A stretch of DNA of 44,611 nt, taken from positions 1 to 44,611 of the forward strand of contig JAGAQV010000004.1 of the NCBI GenBank assembly GCA_017622555.1, in the 5' to 3' direction. The DNA is from Clostridia bacterium. GTDB taxonomy: Bacteria > Bacillota > Clostridia > Oscillospirales > Acutalibacteraceae. The notes beneath the pieces are model-generated. The model was given only the letters and a program-made list of their open reading frames with translations. It searched no databases and was not told where the DNA came from. The position numbers and the translations under genes were made by a program. Positions 37,989-44,611 of this stretch are shown in pieces (position 1 is the first letter of the stretch; each line of letters begins with the position of its first letter).

Positions 37989-39698
37989 CTAAAAGCCTAA
38001 GAGTTTTGTGCCTTCAGCCGTGAGCTCGGCACGCTTTGTCAAAGATTTTTCATGTGTGCTTTCTACAGCGCCGATATAAAGCTTAATTTTCGGTTCAGTG
38101 CCCGAAGGACGAACAATAAGGCTGCAGCCGTCTTCCATAAAGTAAGACAAAACGTTTGAAGAGGGAAGTGTAATTTTAGTTTCTTCACCATTTTCCAAAT
38201 TATAAGAAATTGATGTCTTATAGTCGTTAATTTTTATAACCTTGCTGCCGCCAATAGACTTGGGCGGATTAGTGCGAAGGTCTTCCATAATGCCCTTAAT
38301 TCTTGCCATACCGCTTTGACCTTCACAGGTAAAGCTTGTTTGACTGCAGTAGAAGTAGCCGTATTTGTCATAAATGGCGTTTAGCACGTCAATAAGGGTT
38401 TTGCCTTGGTGCTTATAATAAGCTGCCATTTCGCAAATAAGCATTGAAGCCACAACAGCGTCCTTATCACGACAATGGTCACCAGCTAAATAGCCGTAGC
38501 TTTCTTCATATCCCAAAATAAAGCGGTTTTGTTCGTTCTTTTCCTCTAAAATGGAAATTTGCTCGCCAATAAATTTAAAGCCTGTAAGTACGTTTATAAG
38601 TTCACAGCCAAAATCATCACAAATTCTTTGACAAATTTCCGAAGTAACAATAGTTTTAACAGCAATTGGCGTATTAGGTAAATTGCCGTTAGCGGTTTTG
38701 CGTGAAAGTATATAGTAAAGCAAAAGTGCGCCAACGTCGTTACCGGTTATAAGCTGATATTCGCCACCTTGATTTACTGCAATACCAACACGGTCACAGT
38801 CGGGGTCGGTAGCAAGCAATAAATCAGCAGGAACGGTTTCAGCCAATTTAAGTGCACATTCAAATGACTGGCGAATTTCGGGGTTGGGGTAGGGGGCAGT
38901 TGGGAAGTTGCCGTCGGGTAATTCCTGTTCGGGAACAACGGTAACGTTTTTTACACCGATGCGCTTTAAAATTTCCCTTACGGGCTTATTGCCGGTGCCG
39001 TTTAAAGGGGAATAAATCAAATTAAGGTTTGACATATCAAGACCTTTTTCAATTTGCTGTGTTTTAACCGCCTCAAGATATTCGTTAATAATATCTTCAC
39101 CAATATATTCAATTTTACCTTCTTTAACCGCAAGGTCAAAATCGGTACTCTTAACACCGCTGAAAGCATCAACGCTTTTCATAATTGAAAGCACGTAATC
39201 AGCAGCTTCAGGGCCTAACTGGGTGCCATCAGCACCGTATGCCTTATAACCGTTATATTTGGCGGGGTTGTGGCTTGCGGTAACCATAACACCTGCATCG
39301 CACTTAAGACGGCGAACTGCAAAGGAAAGCATTGGTGTGGGCATAAGCTCGCTGTACATATAAACCTTCAAGCCGTTAGCGGCAAATATTTCCGCACTTG
39401 CTTTTGCAAAAACATCAGATTTAATGCGGCTGTCATAGCTAATGGCAATACTGCCGTTTTTGGTTATGGAATTAACATAATCGGCAAGGCCTTGAGAAGC
39501 CTGACCAACAGTATAAATGTTCATTCTGTTAGTACCTGCTCCTATAACACCGCGAAGACCGGCGGTGCCAAATTCAAGCTCAGTATAAAAGGCATCAGAA
39601 ATAAGCTCGTCATTTCCTGCCATTTCTTTAAGCTCTTTAATCAAATCAGGGTCCTTGGTGGCTTTTTCGCACCAGGTAAGGTATTTTTCTTTAATCAT
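37989..39698 (-). CDS. pgcA: Alpha-phosphoglucomutase (PgcA type)
   Basis: 569-residue phosphohexomutase interconverting glucose 6-phosphate and glucose 1-phosphate, feeding UDP-glucose, glycolipid and wall polymer synthesis. FGTAGLRGVIGAGTNRMN, the phosphoserine loop TASHNPAKYNGYK, metal loop DPDCDR, sugar loop EESYGYLAGDH and the phosphate-binding RPSGTEPKIKLY are all in order. I choose the ATG at 39698 because AGGAGG is upstream; a longer in-frame start at 39752 adds a non-conserved basic segment. Unlike the enzyme at 3833-5302, this one has the full set of family motifs. Confidence 0.94.
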   Translation of the reverse strand: MIKEKYLTWCEKATKDPDLIKELKEMAGNDELISDAFYTELEFGTAGLRGVIGAGTNRMNIYTVGQASQGLADYVNSITKNGSIAISYDSRIKSDVFAKASAEIFAANGLKVYMYSELMPTPMLSFAVRRLKCDAGVMVTASHNPAKYNGYKAYGADGTQLGPEAADYVLSIMKSVDAFSGVKSTDFDLAVKEGKIEYIGEDIINEYLEAVKTQQIEKGLDMSNLNLIYSPLNGTGNKPVREILKRIGVKNVTVVPEQELPDGNFPTAPYPNPEIRQSFECALKLAETVPADLLLATDPDCDRVGIAVNQGGEYQLITGNDVGALLLYYILSRKTANGNLPNTPIAVKTIVTSEICQRICDDFGCELINVLTGFKFIGEQISILEEKNEQNRFILGYEESYGYLAGDHCRDKDAVVASMLICEMAAYYKHQGKTLIDVLNAIYDKYGYFYCSQTSFTCEGQSGMARIKGIMEDLRTNPPKSIGGSKVIKINDYKTSISYNLENGEETKITLPSSNVLSYFMEDGCSLIVRPSGTEPKIKLYIGAVESTHEKSLTKRAELTAEGTKLLGF

Positions 39699-39811
39699 GG
39701 GTAGTAGCCTCCTCGCTATTTTAATAATATATTTACATTTAAGTTTTGTCAATAATTATGTTTTGATAATTAGTATTTTTTGCGAAAAAATAGTATAATT
39801 CGGGAAAATGC

Positions 39812-39840
39812 TTGACAACCCCTAAAAATTAATGTATTAT
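39812..39840 (+). promoter_or_regulatory. Promoter of the SigH-like gene
   Basis: TTGACA (39812-39817), 17-base spacer, TATTAT (39835-39840). The start near 39847 gives a leader of about 32 bases. Confidence 0.82.
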
Positions 39841-39878
39841 ACTTGTGTTATAGGCAATTAAGCTAATTTGGTGGACAA

Positions 39879-40442
39879 ATGAGGAATATTATTGTTGAAA
39901 ATGGCCAAATAATTTCTGAAGAAATGGCTGTTAAACTTATCAATGAAGGTGAATATCAATTATTACCTTTTATAATTGAACATTATATGTCCGTAATTGT
40001 TTCAACCGCAAAGGGCTGCTTGCCTGCGCCGTATGTTGATGATGCCGTTCAGGAAGCAACAATTGCGCTTTATAATGCTATAAAAACTTATGATTCGCAA
40101 AGGTCTTCTTTTTCGACTTTTGCCTCACTGTGTATAAGAAGGTCAGTATATTCTTTCGCACGTAAAAACGGTGCGCAAAAAAATATACCCGATGAAATGC
40201 TTTCCTCTTTAGAGGGGGCTGATATAAGTGATAATTCTACCCCCGAAGAAATTATAATTGAAAAAGAGGATTATGCTAATTTAACCCAAAGCATTAAGGT
40301 AGAGCTTTCAAAAATGGAATTTGAGGTTTTACAAATGTTTTTGGCGGGGCTGTCCTATTCGGATATAGCCGAAAGCCTTAACGTTACCGAAAAATCGGTA
40401 GATAATGCGCTTTCCCGTATTCGTAAAAAACTTAAAAAATAA
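39879..40442 (+). CDS. sigH: SigH-like sigma-70 family RNA polymerase sigma factor
   Basis: 187-residue sigma factor. Region 2 spans about 24-95 (DDAVQEATIALYNAIKTYD, then FSTFASLCIRRSV), and region 4 ends with LSYSDIAESLNVTEKSVDNALSRIRKKLKK, very close to the end of SigH of Bacillus and Clostridia (KAVDNALQRIKRKL). SigH starts sporulation transcription; other uses occur in non-spore formers. It is somewhat shorter than the usual 210 residues. The ribosome site is weak (TTGGTGG). It stands alone before the zinc-ribbon gene, so it is not in the classic rlmB-yacP-sigH context. Confidence 0.82.
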   Translation: MRNIIVENGQIISEEMAVKLINEGEYQLLPFIIEHYMSVIVSTAKGCLPAPYVDDAVQEATIALYNAIKTYDSQRSSFSTFASLCIRRSVYSFARKNGAQKNIPDEMLSSLEGADISDNSTPEEIIIEKEDYANLTQSIKVELSKMEFEVLQMFLAGLSYSDIAESLNVTEKSVDNALSRIRKKLKK

Positions 40443-40557
40443 CAGGCTACTGTTGTTTATATATGCTCGAGTAGTTTAAAATAGAAGAACGTTGGAAGCA
40501 AAGATGTCGGTGTAATTCCGTCCCGGGCTAAGAAAAAAACCAAGTGAGGTAAAAGAA

Positions 40558-40842
40558 ATGTTTGAAGACAAAACACTAGTTTGCAAGGACTGCGGAGAAG
40601 AATTCGTATTCACTGCGAGAGAACAGGAATTTTACGAATCCAAAGGCTTTGTAAATGAACCGCAGCGTTGCAAGCCCTGCCGTGACAAACGCAAAAATGC
40701 TGGAAAGGCTCCAAGGGAGATGCACGAAGCTGTATGTGCAGCTTGCGGTGGTGTGGCTAAGGTTCCGTTCCTTCCCCGTGACGACCGTCCTGTATACTGC
40801 AGCGAATGCTTTGCAAAAATGAAGGAAGAATCAGCAGAATAA
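40558..40842 (+). CDS. Zinc-ribbon domain protein (zf-trcl type)
   Basis: 94-residue protein with two zinc-binding units. The first has CKDCGEEFVFTAREQEFY and CKPCRDKRK, a common treble-clef zinc ribbon (zf-trcl). The second has CAACGGVAKVPF and RPVYCSECF, resembling CxxC-PFxP-RPVYCxxC tails of proteins in Clostridia and CPR bacteria. All eight cysteines are present. A role in nucleic-acid binding is plausible but not shown. GAGGTAAAAG lies before the ATG. The 115 bp upstream are GC-richer (TCCGTCCCGGGC) and unexplained. A terminator follows. Confidence 0.85.
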   Translation: MFEDKTLVCKDCGEEFVFTAREQEFYESKGFVNEPQRCKPCRDKRKNAGKAPREMHEAVCAACGGVAKVPFLPRDDRPVYCSECFAKMKEESAE

Positions 40843-40859
40843 TTCGTCTTGTTTCGCGC

Positions 40860-40892
40860 GACTGCCTCGGTAAAACGGGGCAGTCTTTTTTT
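40860..40892 (+). terminator. Intrinsic terminator of the zinc-ribbon gene
   Basis: GACTGCCTCG pairs with CGGGGCAGTC (one G-T) around GTAAAA, followed by eight T. Confidence 0.9.
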
Positions 40893-40979
40893 AGTAAGGA
40901 TTTAGTGTAAAAATTCATATTTTTTTAATATTCTAACATTATATTTATGGTAAAATCGGGTTAAAGGTAGGTAATATAT

Positions 40980-41663
40980 ATGGAAGAAAAAATATTAGTT
41001 GTTGATGACGACCAAAATATTTGTGAACTTTTAAGGCTTTATCTTGAAAAAGAAGGATATAAAACCATGGCCGCTTTTGACGGTCAGCAAGCAATTGATT
41101 ATGCCAAAAATTTTGAACCCGATTTGATTTTACTTGATATAATGCTACCAAAATTTGATGGATGGCAGGTTTGCAGAGAAATTCGCAAGGAATCAAACGT
41201 GCCGATAATTATGCTTACTGCAAAGGGTGAAACCTTTGACAAAATTTTAGGGCTTGAGCTTGGCGCTGACGATTACGTTACAAAGCCGTTTGATACTAAA
41301 GAGGTTATGGCTCGTGTCAAAGCGGTTTTACGCCGCACGGTCAGCGGTGAAAAGAATGAAATTTGCGAAGTTAAATATGATAAGCTTCGAATAAACTTAA
41401 CTAATTACGAGCTTGTGGTTGACGGAAAATCAATTGATACACCGCCTAAGGAATTAGAGCTTATTTATCACCTTGCAAGCAATCCCAACCGCGTTTACAC
41501 CCGCGATCAGCTTTTGGACGAGGTTTGGGGCTTTGATTATTACGGGGACTCACGCACAGTTGACGTTCACGTAAAAAGAATTCGTGAAAAGCTTGAAAAT
41601 ATATCTGACGAATGGTCGCTTAAGACTGTTTGGGGTGTGGGCTATAAATTTGAGGTTAAATAA
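40980..41663 (+). CDS. OmpR/PhoB-family response regulator
   Basis: 227-residue two-domain regulator. The receiver domain has DDD at 9-11, the phosphorylated D53 in LILLDIMLPKFDG, T80 in IIMLTA and K102 in VTKPFD. The winged-helix DNA-binding domain runs from about 130 to 227, with DSRTVDVHVKRIREKL near the end and VWGVGYKFE closing it. It is followed after 3 bases by the sensor kinase gene and then the HtrA gene, forming one operon, which suggests cell-envelope stress control. ATG follows AAAGGTAGG. Confidence 0.95.
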   Translation: MEEKILVVDDDQNICELLRLYLEKEGYKTMAAFDGQQAIDYAKNFEPDLILLDIMLPKFDGWQVCREIRKESNVPIIMLTAKGETFDKILGLELGADDYVTKPFDTKEVMARVKAVLRRTVSGEKNEICEVKYDKLRINLTNYELVVDGKSIDTPPKELELIYHLASNPNRVYTRDQLLDEVWGFDYYGDSRTVDVHVKRIREKLENISDEWSLKTVWGVGYKFEVK

Positions 41664-41666
41664 TTT

Positions 41667-43088
41667 ATGAAGCTTCGACTTTTCAAAAGGTATTTTTTGG
41701 TTATGGGGGCAGTTATTTGCATAAGCATTATTGCAATTTTAATGCTTCTAACCGTTGTGCTTAATAATTATGTTGCAGGCAGCACATATAAATCCTTAAA
41801 GCAAAGCTGTACCGAGGTTTCAAGCACAGTAGCTGACGGCGGGGAAGCAAATATACAGCAGGGCTTTTTGTCAATATCGCATGCTCTTTCAAGTGTTCTT
41901 GGGTCGGATATGTTTATAACCGACCAACACGGTACCGTTGTGGTGTGCGCTTGTGACGAATGGCAGTCAGTTGGTAAGTGTCTTCATTCTTCGTATATAG
42001 TACCAAAGGATGTTATTAACCGTGCGGTAAATGGTAAGCGCCCCGTGGTTGATAATTTAGATATGTACGCAAACCCTTATTGTGTTGCGGCAGACTCGTT
42101 TGAAATTGATAAAACTTACTATGTGTTTGCAACTAAGCCGATGGAGCAGGTAGAGGGTCTTATGACGACTATTACAAGGCTTTTGGTAAGGGTTGCAATA
42201 ATACCAATTTTGCTAATGTTTTGTCTTTCGGTTTTTATAACCTACAGAATGGCTAAGCCGCTAAAAAATATGTCGGATGCGGCAAAAGCAATGGCAAAGG
42301 GTGATTTTTCAAAACGAATTCCCGTTACAAGTGATGATGAAATCGGCGAATTGGCAGTATCGTTTAATATGATGACAAATTCGCTGTCACGACTGGAAAC
42401 CATGCGCCGAAGCTTTGTTGGCAGTGTTTCGCACGAGCTTCGCACCCCAATGACCACCATTTCGGGCTTTATTGACGGTATTTTGGACGGTACCATACCT
42501 GAGGATAAGCACGAATATTACCTGTCAATTGTTTCAAGCGAGGTTAAACGGCTTTCACGCCTTGTAAACGGTATGCTTGATATTTCTAAGCTTGAAGCGG
42601 GCGAGGTTGAGCTTAAAAAAGAAGCTTTTAGTATGCGTGAAATGGTGTTTTCAATTGTTATCGGTCAAGAACAGCGCATTGAAAAGGGTGGCTTTGAAAT
42701 TGAAGGGCTTGACACCTTAACTGATATAAAAATTTCAGCTGACCGTGACCTTATTCATCAGGTTGTTTACAACTTGGTTGATAATGCCATTAAGTTTACA
42801 AACCAAAACGGCAAAATTTCCTTTACTTTAAGTGAAGAAAATGATAATATAACATTTGTTGTTAAAAATACCGGTGAGGGCATACCCGAAAGTGAGCTGC
42901 CTTTTGTGTTTGAACGCTTTTATAAGGGCGATAAATCCCGTTCTGATATTAAAAACAGCTTAGGACTTGGGCTTTATCTTGTTAAAACAATTGTTTTGGC
43001 GCACAAGGGTCAGGTTTCGGTTGCAAGCCGACAGGGTCAGTTTACTGCCTTTAAGGTAATACTTCCCAAAGGAGAAAACAATGGATAA
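41667..43088 (+). CDS. Membrane sensor histidine kinase (HAMP, HisKA, HATPase)
   Basis: 473-residue kinase. TM1 (about 12-34) and TM2 (about 172-193) flank an extracellular sensor domain of some 135 residues with several cysteines (C94, C96, C105, C139). HAMP follows (194-246), then HisKA with the phospho-accepting H256 in VSHELRTPMTT, and the ATPase domain with N-box NLVDNAIKFTN, G1 NTGEGIPESELP and G2 SLGLGLYLVKTI. It pairs with the upstream response regulator. The signal is unknown. It overlaps the HtrA gene by 8 bp. Confidence 0.95.
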   Translation: MKLRLFKRYFLVMGAVICISIIAILMLLTVVLNNYVAGSTYKSLKQSCTEVSSTVADGGEANIQQGFLSISHALSSVLGSDMFITDQHGTVVVCACDEWQSVGKCLHSSYIVPKDVINRAVNGKRPVVDNLDMYANPYCVAADSFEIDKTYYVFATKPMEQVEGLMTTITRLLVRVAIIPILLMFCLSVFITYRMAKPLKNMSDAAKAMAKGDFSKRIPVTSDDEIGELAVSFNMMTNSLSRLETMRRSFVGSVSHELRTPMTTISGFIDGILDGTIPEDKHEYYLSIVSSEVKRLSRLVNGMLDISKLEAGEVELKKEAFSMREMVFSIVIGQEQRIEKGGFEIEGLDTLTDIKISADRDLIHQVVYNLVDNAIKFTNQNGKISFTLSEENDNITFVVKNTGEGIPESELPFVFERFYKGDKSRSDIKNSLGLGLYLVKTIVLAHKGQVSVASRQGQFTAFKVILPKGENNG

Positions 43089-44427
43089 TTTTGAAAATAA
43101 TAAAGAGCTTGAGCTTCAACAAACTGATGAAGCTGTTGAAGAGATACCTGTAAATGAAACTAAAACTGAAGAAATTCCAACACAAGAGGTTGTTAGTGAT
43201 GCTTCGAGTGAGGATTTTTCTGTAGTATATAACCCCGTAACCGTTGGTGAAATTGCACCTGAAAAGGACGATAAGGTATCGGGCCGTGGGGTTAAAATAT
43301 TTGCCTTTATTATAGCAATGGTAATTCTAATTTCCACTGCTTGCGTTACAGGTTATTTTGTGGGTAAAAACAATGGAGCTTATAAATCGAAGGTTAACGT
43401 AAATCTTGCGTCTAAGCCCGCAAATACCGATGAAATGACTGCGGCTCAGGTTTATGATAAGGTTTCAGACAGTGTTGTGGGCATTATTGTATATAACGAA
43501 AACGGTTCGGCTTCGTATGCCAGCGGTGTAATTTATACCGAGGACGGCTATATCGTAACGAACGACCATATTTATTCAAACGTTCCGGCGCCTAAGTTTA
43601 AGGTTTATACTCAAGACGGTAAGGAATATTCTGCAGAATACGTTGCGGGCGATACTGTTAGTGATCTTGCAGTTTTAAAAATGGACGGCAAAAGCTTTAA
43701 GGCGGCAAGCTTTGGTAATTCGGATGAGCTTATATACGGTGAAAGTGTTGTGGCAATCGGTTGCCCTAACGAACCTACTGACAAGGCAAGCATTACACGT
43801 GGTATTGTTTCTGCAGTAGACCGCCGTGTTCAAACAACCTCAAGCTATTCGGCACGCTTAATTCAAACCGACAGTCCAATAAACCCCGGCTCGTCAGGCG
43901 GCGCGCTTGTTAATATGTACGGTCAGGTTGTGGGTATTACTTCGGCTAAGCTTGTTGCCGAAGCGCACGAATCGGTTGGATACGCTATACCCACCACAAC
44001 AATGAAATACATTGTTGAAGAGCTTATTAAAGAGGGTAAGGTTGTAAGCCGTGCAAGGCTTGGTATTACCTATTTTGCGGTTGATTCAATTGCGGTTGAG
44101 CTTGGCAAGTATAAATATGTTGGATTATTGGTTGATTCGGTTGCAGAGGACAGCGACCTTTATGGTAAGCTTAAAAAGGGTGACACCATTGTTCAAATTA
44201 ACGGTGTTGACACTACTGACGATGCGGTTGTGCTTAATATAATTGAGCAAAGCCGCGCGGGCGATAAAATTACCGTGACAATTGTAACTGAAAGCGGCGA
44301 AAGCAAAACTTATAAGGCAACCTTAAGAGCCAATGTTGGTGAATCAAGCTATCAGGCTGATATTAACCGTTTGCCACAAACCCCCGAAAGTAATAAGGAC
44401 TTTAACTTCCCTGAAGGTGAAGAATAA
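43081..44427 (+). CDS. htrA: HtrA/DegP-like membrane-anchored serine protease
   Basis: 448-residue S1C protease. An acidic cytoplasmic tail (1-65), one transmembrane helix (about 71-95), a trypsin-like domain with the catalytic triad H163 (VTNDHIYS), D195 (SDLAVLK) and S272 (NPGSSGGA), and one C-terminal PDZ domain (about 335-425) are present. It degrades or refolds misfolded extracellular proteins. It is the third gene of the two-component operon, overlapping the kinase by 8 bp, so it is probably a target and partner of that system, as in the Firmicute CssRS-HtrA theme. A terminator follows at once. Confidence 0.94.
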   Translation: MDNFENNKELELQQTDEAVEEIPVNETKTEEIPTQEVVSDASSEDFSVVYNPVTVGEIAPEKDDKVSGRGVKIFAFIIAMVILISTACVTGYFVGKNNGAYKSKVNVNLASKPANTDEMTAAQVYDKVSDSVVGIIVYNENGSASYASGVIYTEDGYIVTNDHIYSNVPAPKFKVYTQDGKEYSAEYVAGDTVSDLAVLKMDGKSFKAASFGNSDELIYGESVVAIGCPNEPTDKASITRGIVSAVDRRVQTTSSYSARLIQTDSPINPGSSGGALVNMYGQVVGITSAKLVAEAHESVGYAIPTTTMKYIVEELIKEGKVVSRARLGITYFAVDSIAVELGKYKYVGLLVDSVAEDSDLYGKLKKGDTIVQINGVDTTDDAVVLNIIEQSRAGDKITVTIVTESGESKTYKATLRANVGESSYQADINRLPQTPESNKDFNFPEGEE

Positions 44428-44433
44428 AAACGA

Positions 44434-44466
44434 TGCGGTAGAGCAAATTGCTCTACCGCTTTTTAT
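44434..44466 (+). terminator. Intrinsic terminator of the regulator-kinase-htrA operon
   Basis: GCGGTAGAGCAA pairs with TTGCTCTACCGC (44435-44459) and is followed by TTTTTATATTT. Confidence 0.92.
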
Positions 44467-44470
44467 ATTT

Positions 44471-44611
44471 AAATTATAGTTTATCGGGCTGACGCCCAAA
44501 AGAATAGATAATAAAGAAGAAATAAGAAAAAATGTGTGCCTACGGCACGATATATAAATCTGTCGGCAAAGCCGACACCGATTTTATTCTTTATTCTTTC
44601 TTATTTATTAT
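44471..44611 (-). repeat. 141-bp dispersed hairpin-rich repeat, copy 2 (cut by window edge)
   Basis: This is the reverse complement of 7369-7509, ungapped with 5 mismatches by my count, all in the last 40 bases of the element. The differences spare the GGGC/GCCC stem but change its loop (GCAA to GTCA). The copy starts right behind the htrA terminator and reaches the end of the window, so it may extend further. Confidence 0.92.

Noticed and set aside
40443-40557. Possible structured RNA before the zinc-ribbon gene
   Set aside because: The stretch is GC-richer and has small dyads, but I could not fold it into a known class or find a terminator, so no feature is called.

Overview
The window reads as chromosomal DNA of a low-to-moderate GC, anaerobic, Gram-positive member of the Clostridia (inference: gut-type, close to Oscillospirales/Ruminococcaceae). 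Supporting signs are an L10 leader, a T-box in front of a long-type ileS, a yybP-ykoY (Mn2+) leader, a CsoR-type copper operon, YerC/TrpR-like and YwlG/UPF0340 proteins, RqcH, YhaM, a flavodiiron protein, a SigH-like sigma factor, an LtaS-like enzyme and a CpsB/C/D phosphotyrosine module. Starts are often GTG or TTG behind AAGGTGAT-type Shine-Dalgarno sites. Nearly everything is core or housekeeping; I see no prophage, CRISPR array or large island.

Layout. 1-139: right end of an IS3-family insertion sequence, directly downstream of rplL where rpoB would often lie. 173-1294: rplJ-rplL with attenuator leader and own promoter, reading leftward. 1291-2670: GT2 glycosyltransferase. 2844-5302: rpe, a small MecA-like ORF on the other strand, and a phosphohexomutase. 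5354-6172: Cys-rich conserved clostridial protein. 6319-7339: azlCD. 7369-7509: one copy of a 141-bp dispersed repeat. 7549-10292: copper operon copA-csoR-copZ, with the operator inside the promoter spacer. 10340-13740: ileS with an Ile T-box. 13768-15288: rsmD-coaD-coiled-coil protein. 15431-16483: convergent phosphopantetheinyl transferase and permuted NlpC/P60-like protein. 16578-19477: P-type cation ATPase under a Mn2+ riboswitch. 19572-20117: ywlG.

20158-20802: tRNA-Leu(CAG) with a duplicated 5' half 168 bp away and an odd GC-rich filler. 20803-24141: RluA-type pseudouridine synthase, Nudix hydrolase, LtaS-like enzyme. 24337-27134: amino-acid ABC transporter (binding protein, permease, ATPase) plus YerC, preceded by a possible six-residue leader peptide. 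27199-30245: pgeF and cpsB/D/C. 30356-36664: a leftward operon amidase-yhaM-DUF1858-trmK-rqcH-isomerase. 36784-39698: flavodiiron protein and pgcA. 39879-40842: SigH-like sigma factor and a zinc-ribbon protein. 40980-44427: response regulator, histidine kinase, HtrA protease. 44471-44611: second copy of the repeat, inverted, cut by the window edge.

The most informative points are the reassignment of the 'Ca2+' ATPase to probable Mn2+ export through its leader RNA, the 141-bp hairpin-rich repeat, the partial tRNA-Leu duplication lying between a strong promoter and the intact tRNA, and a run of promoters with almost no 5' untranslated region.
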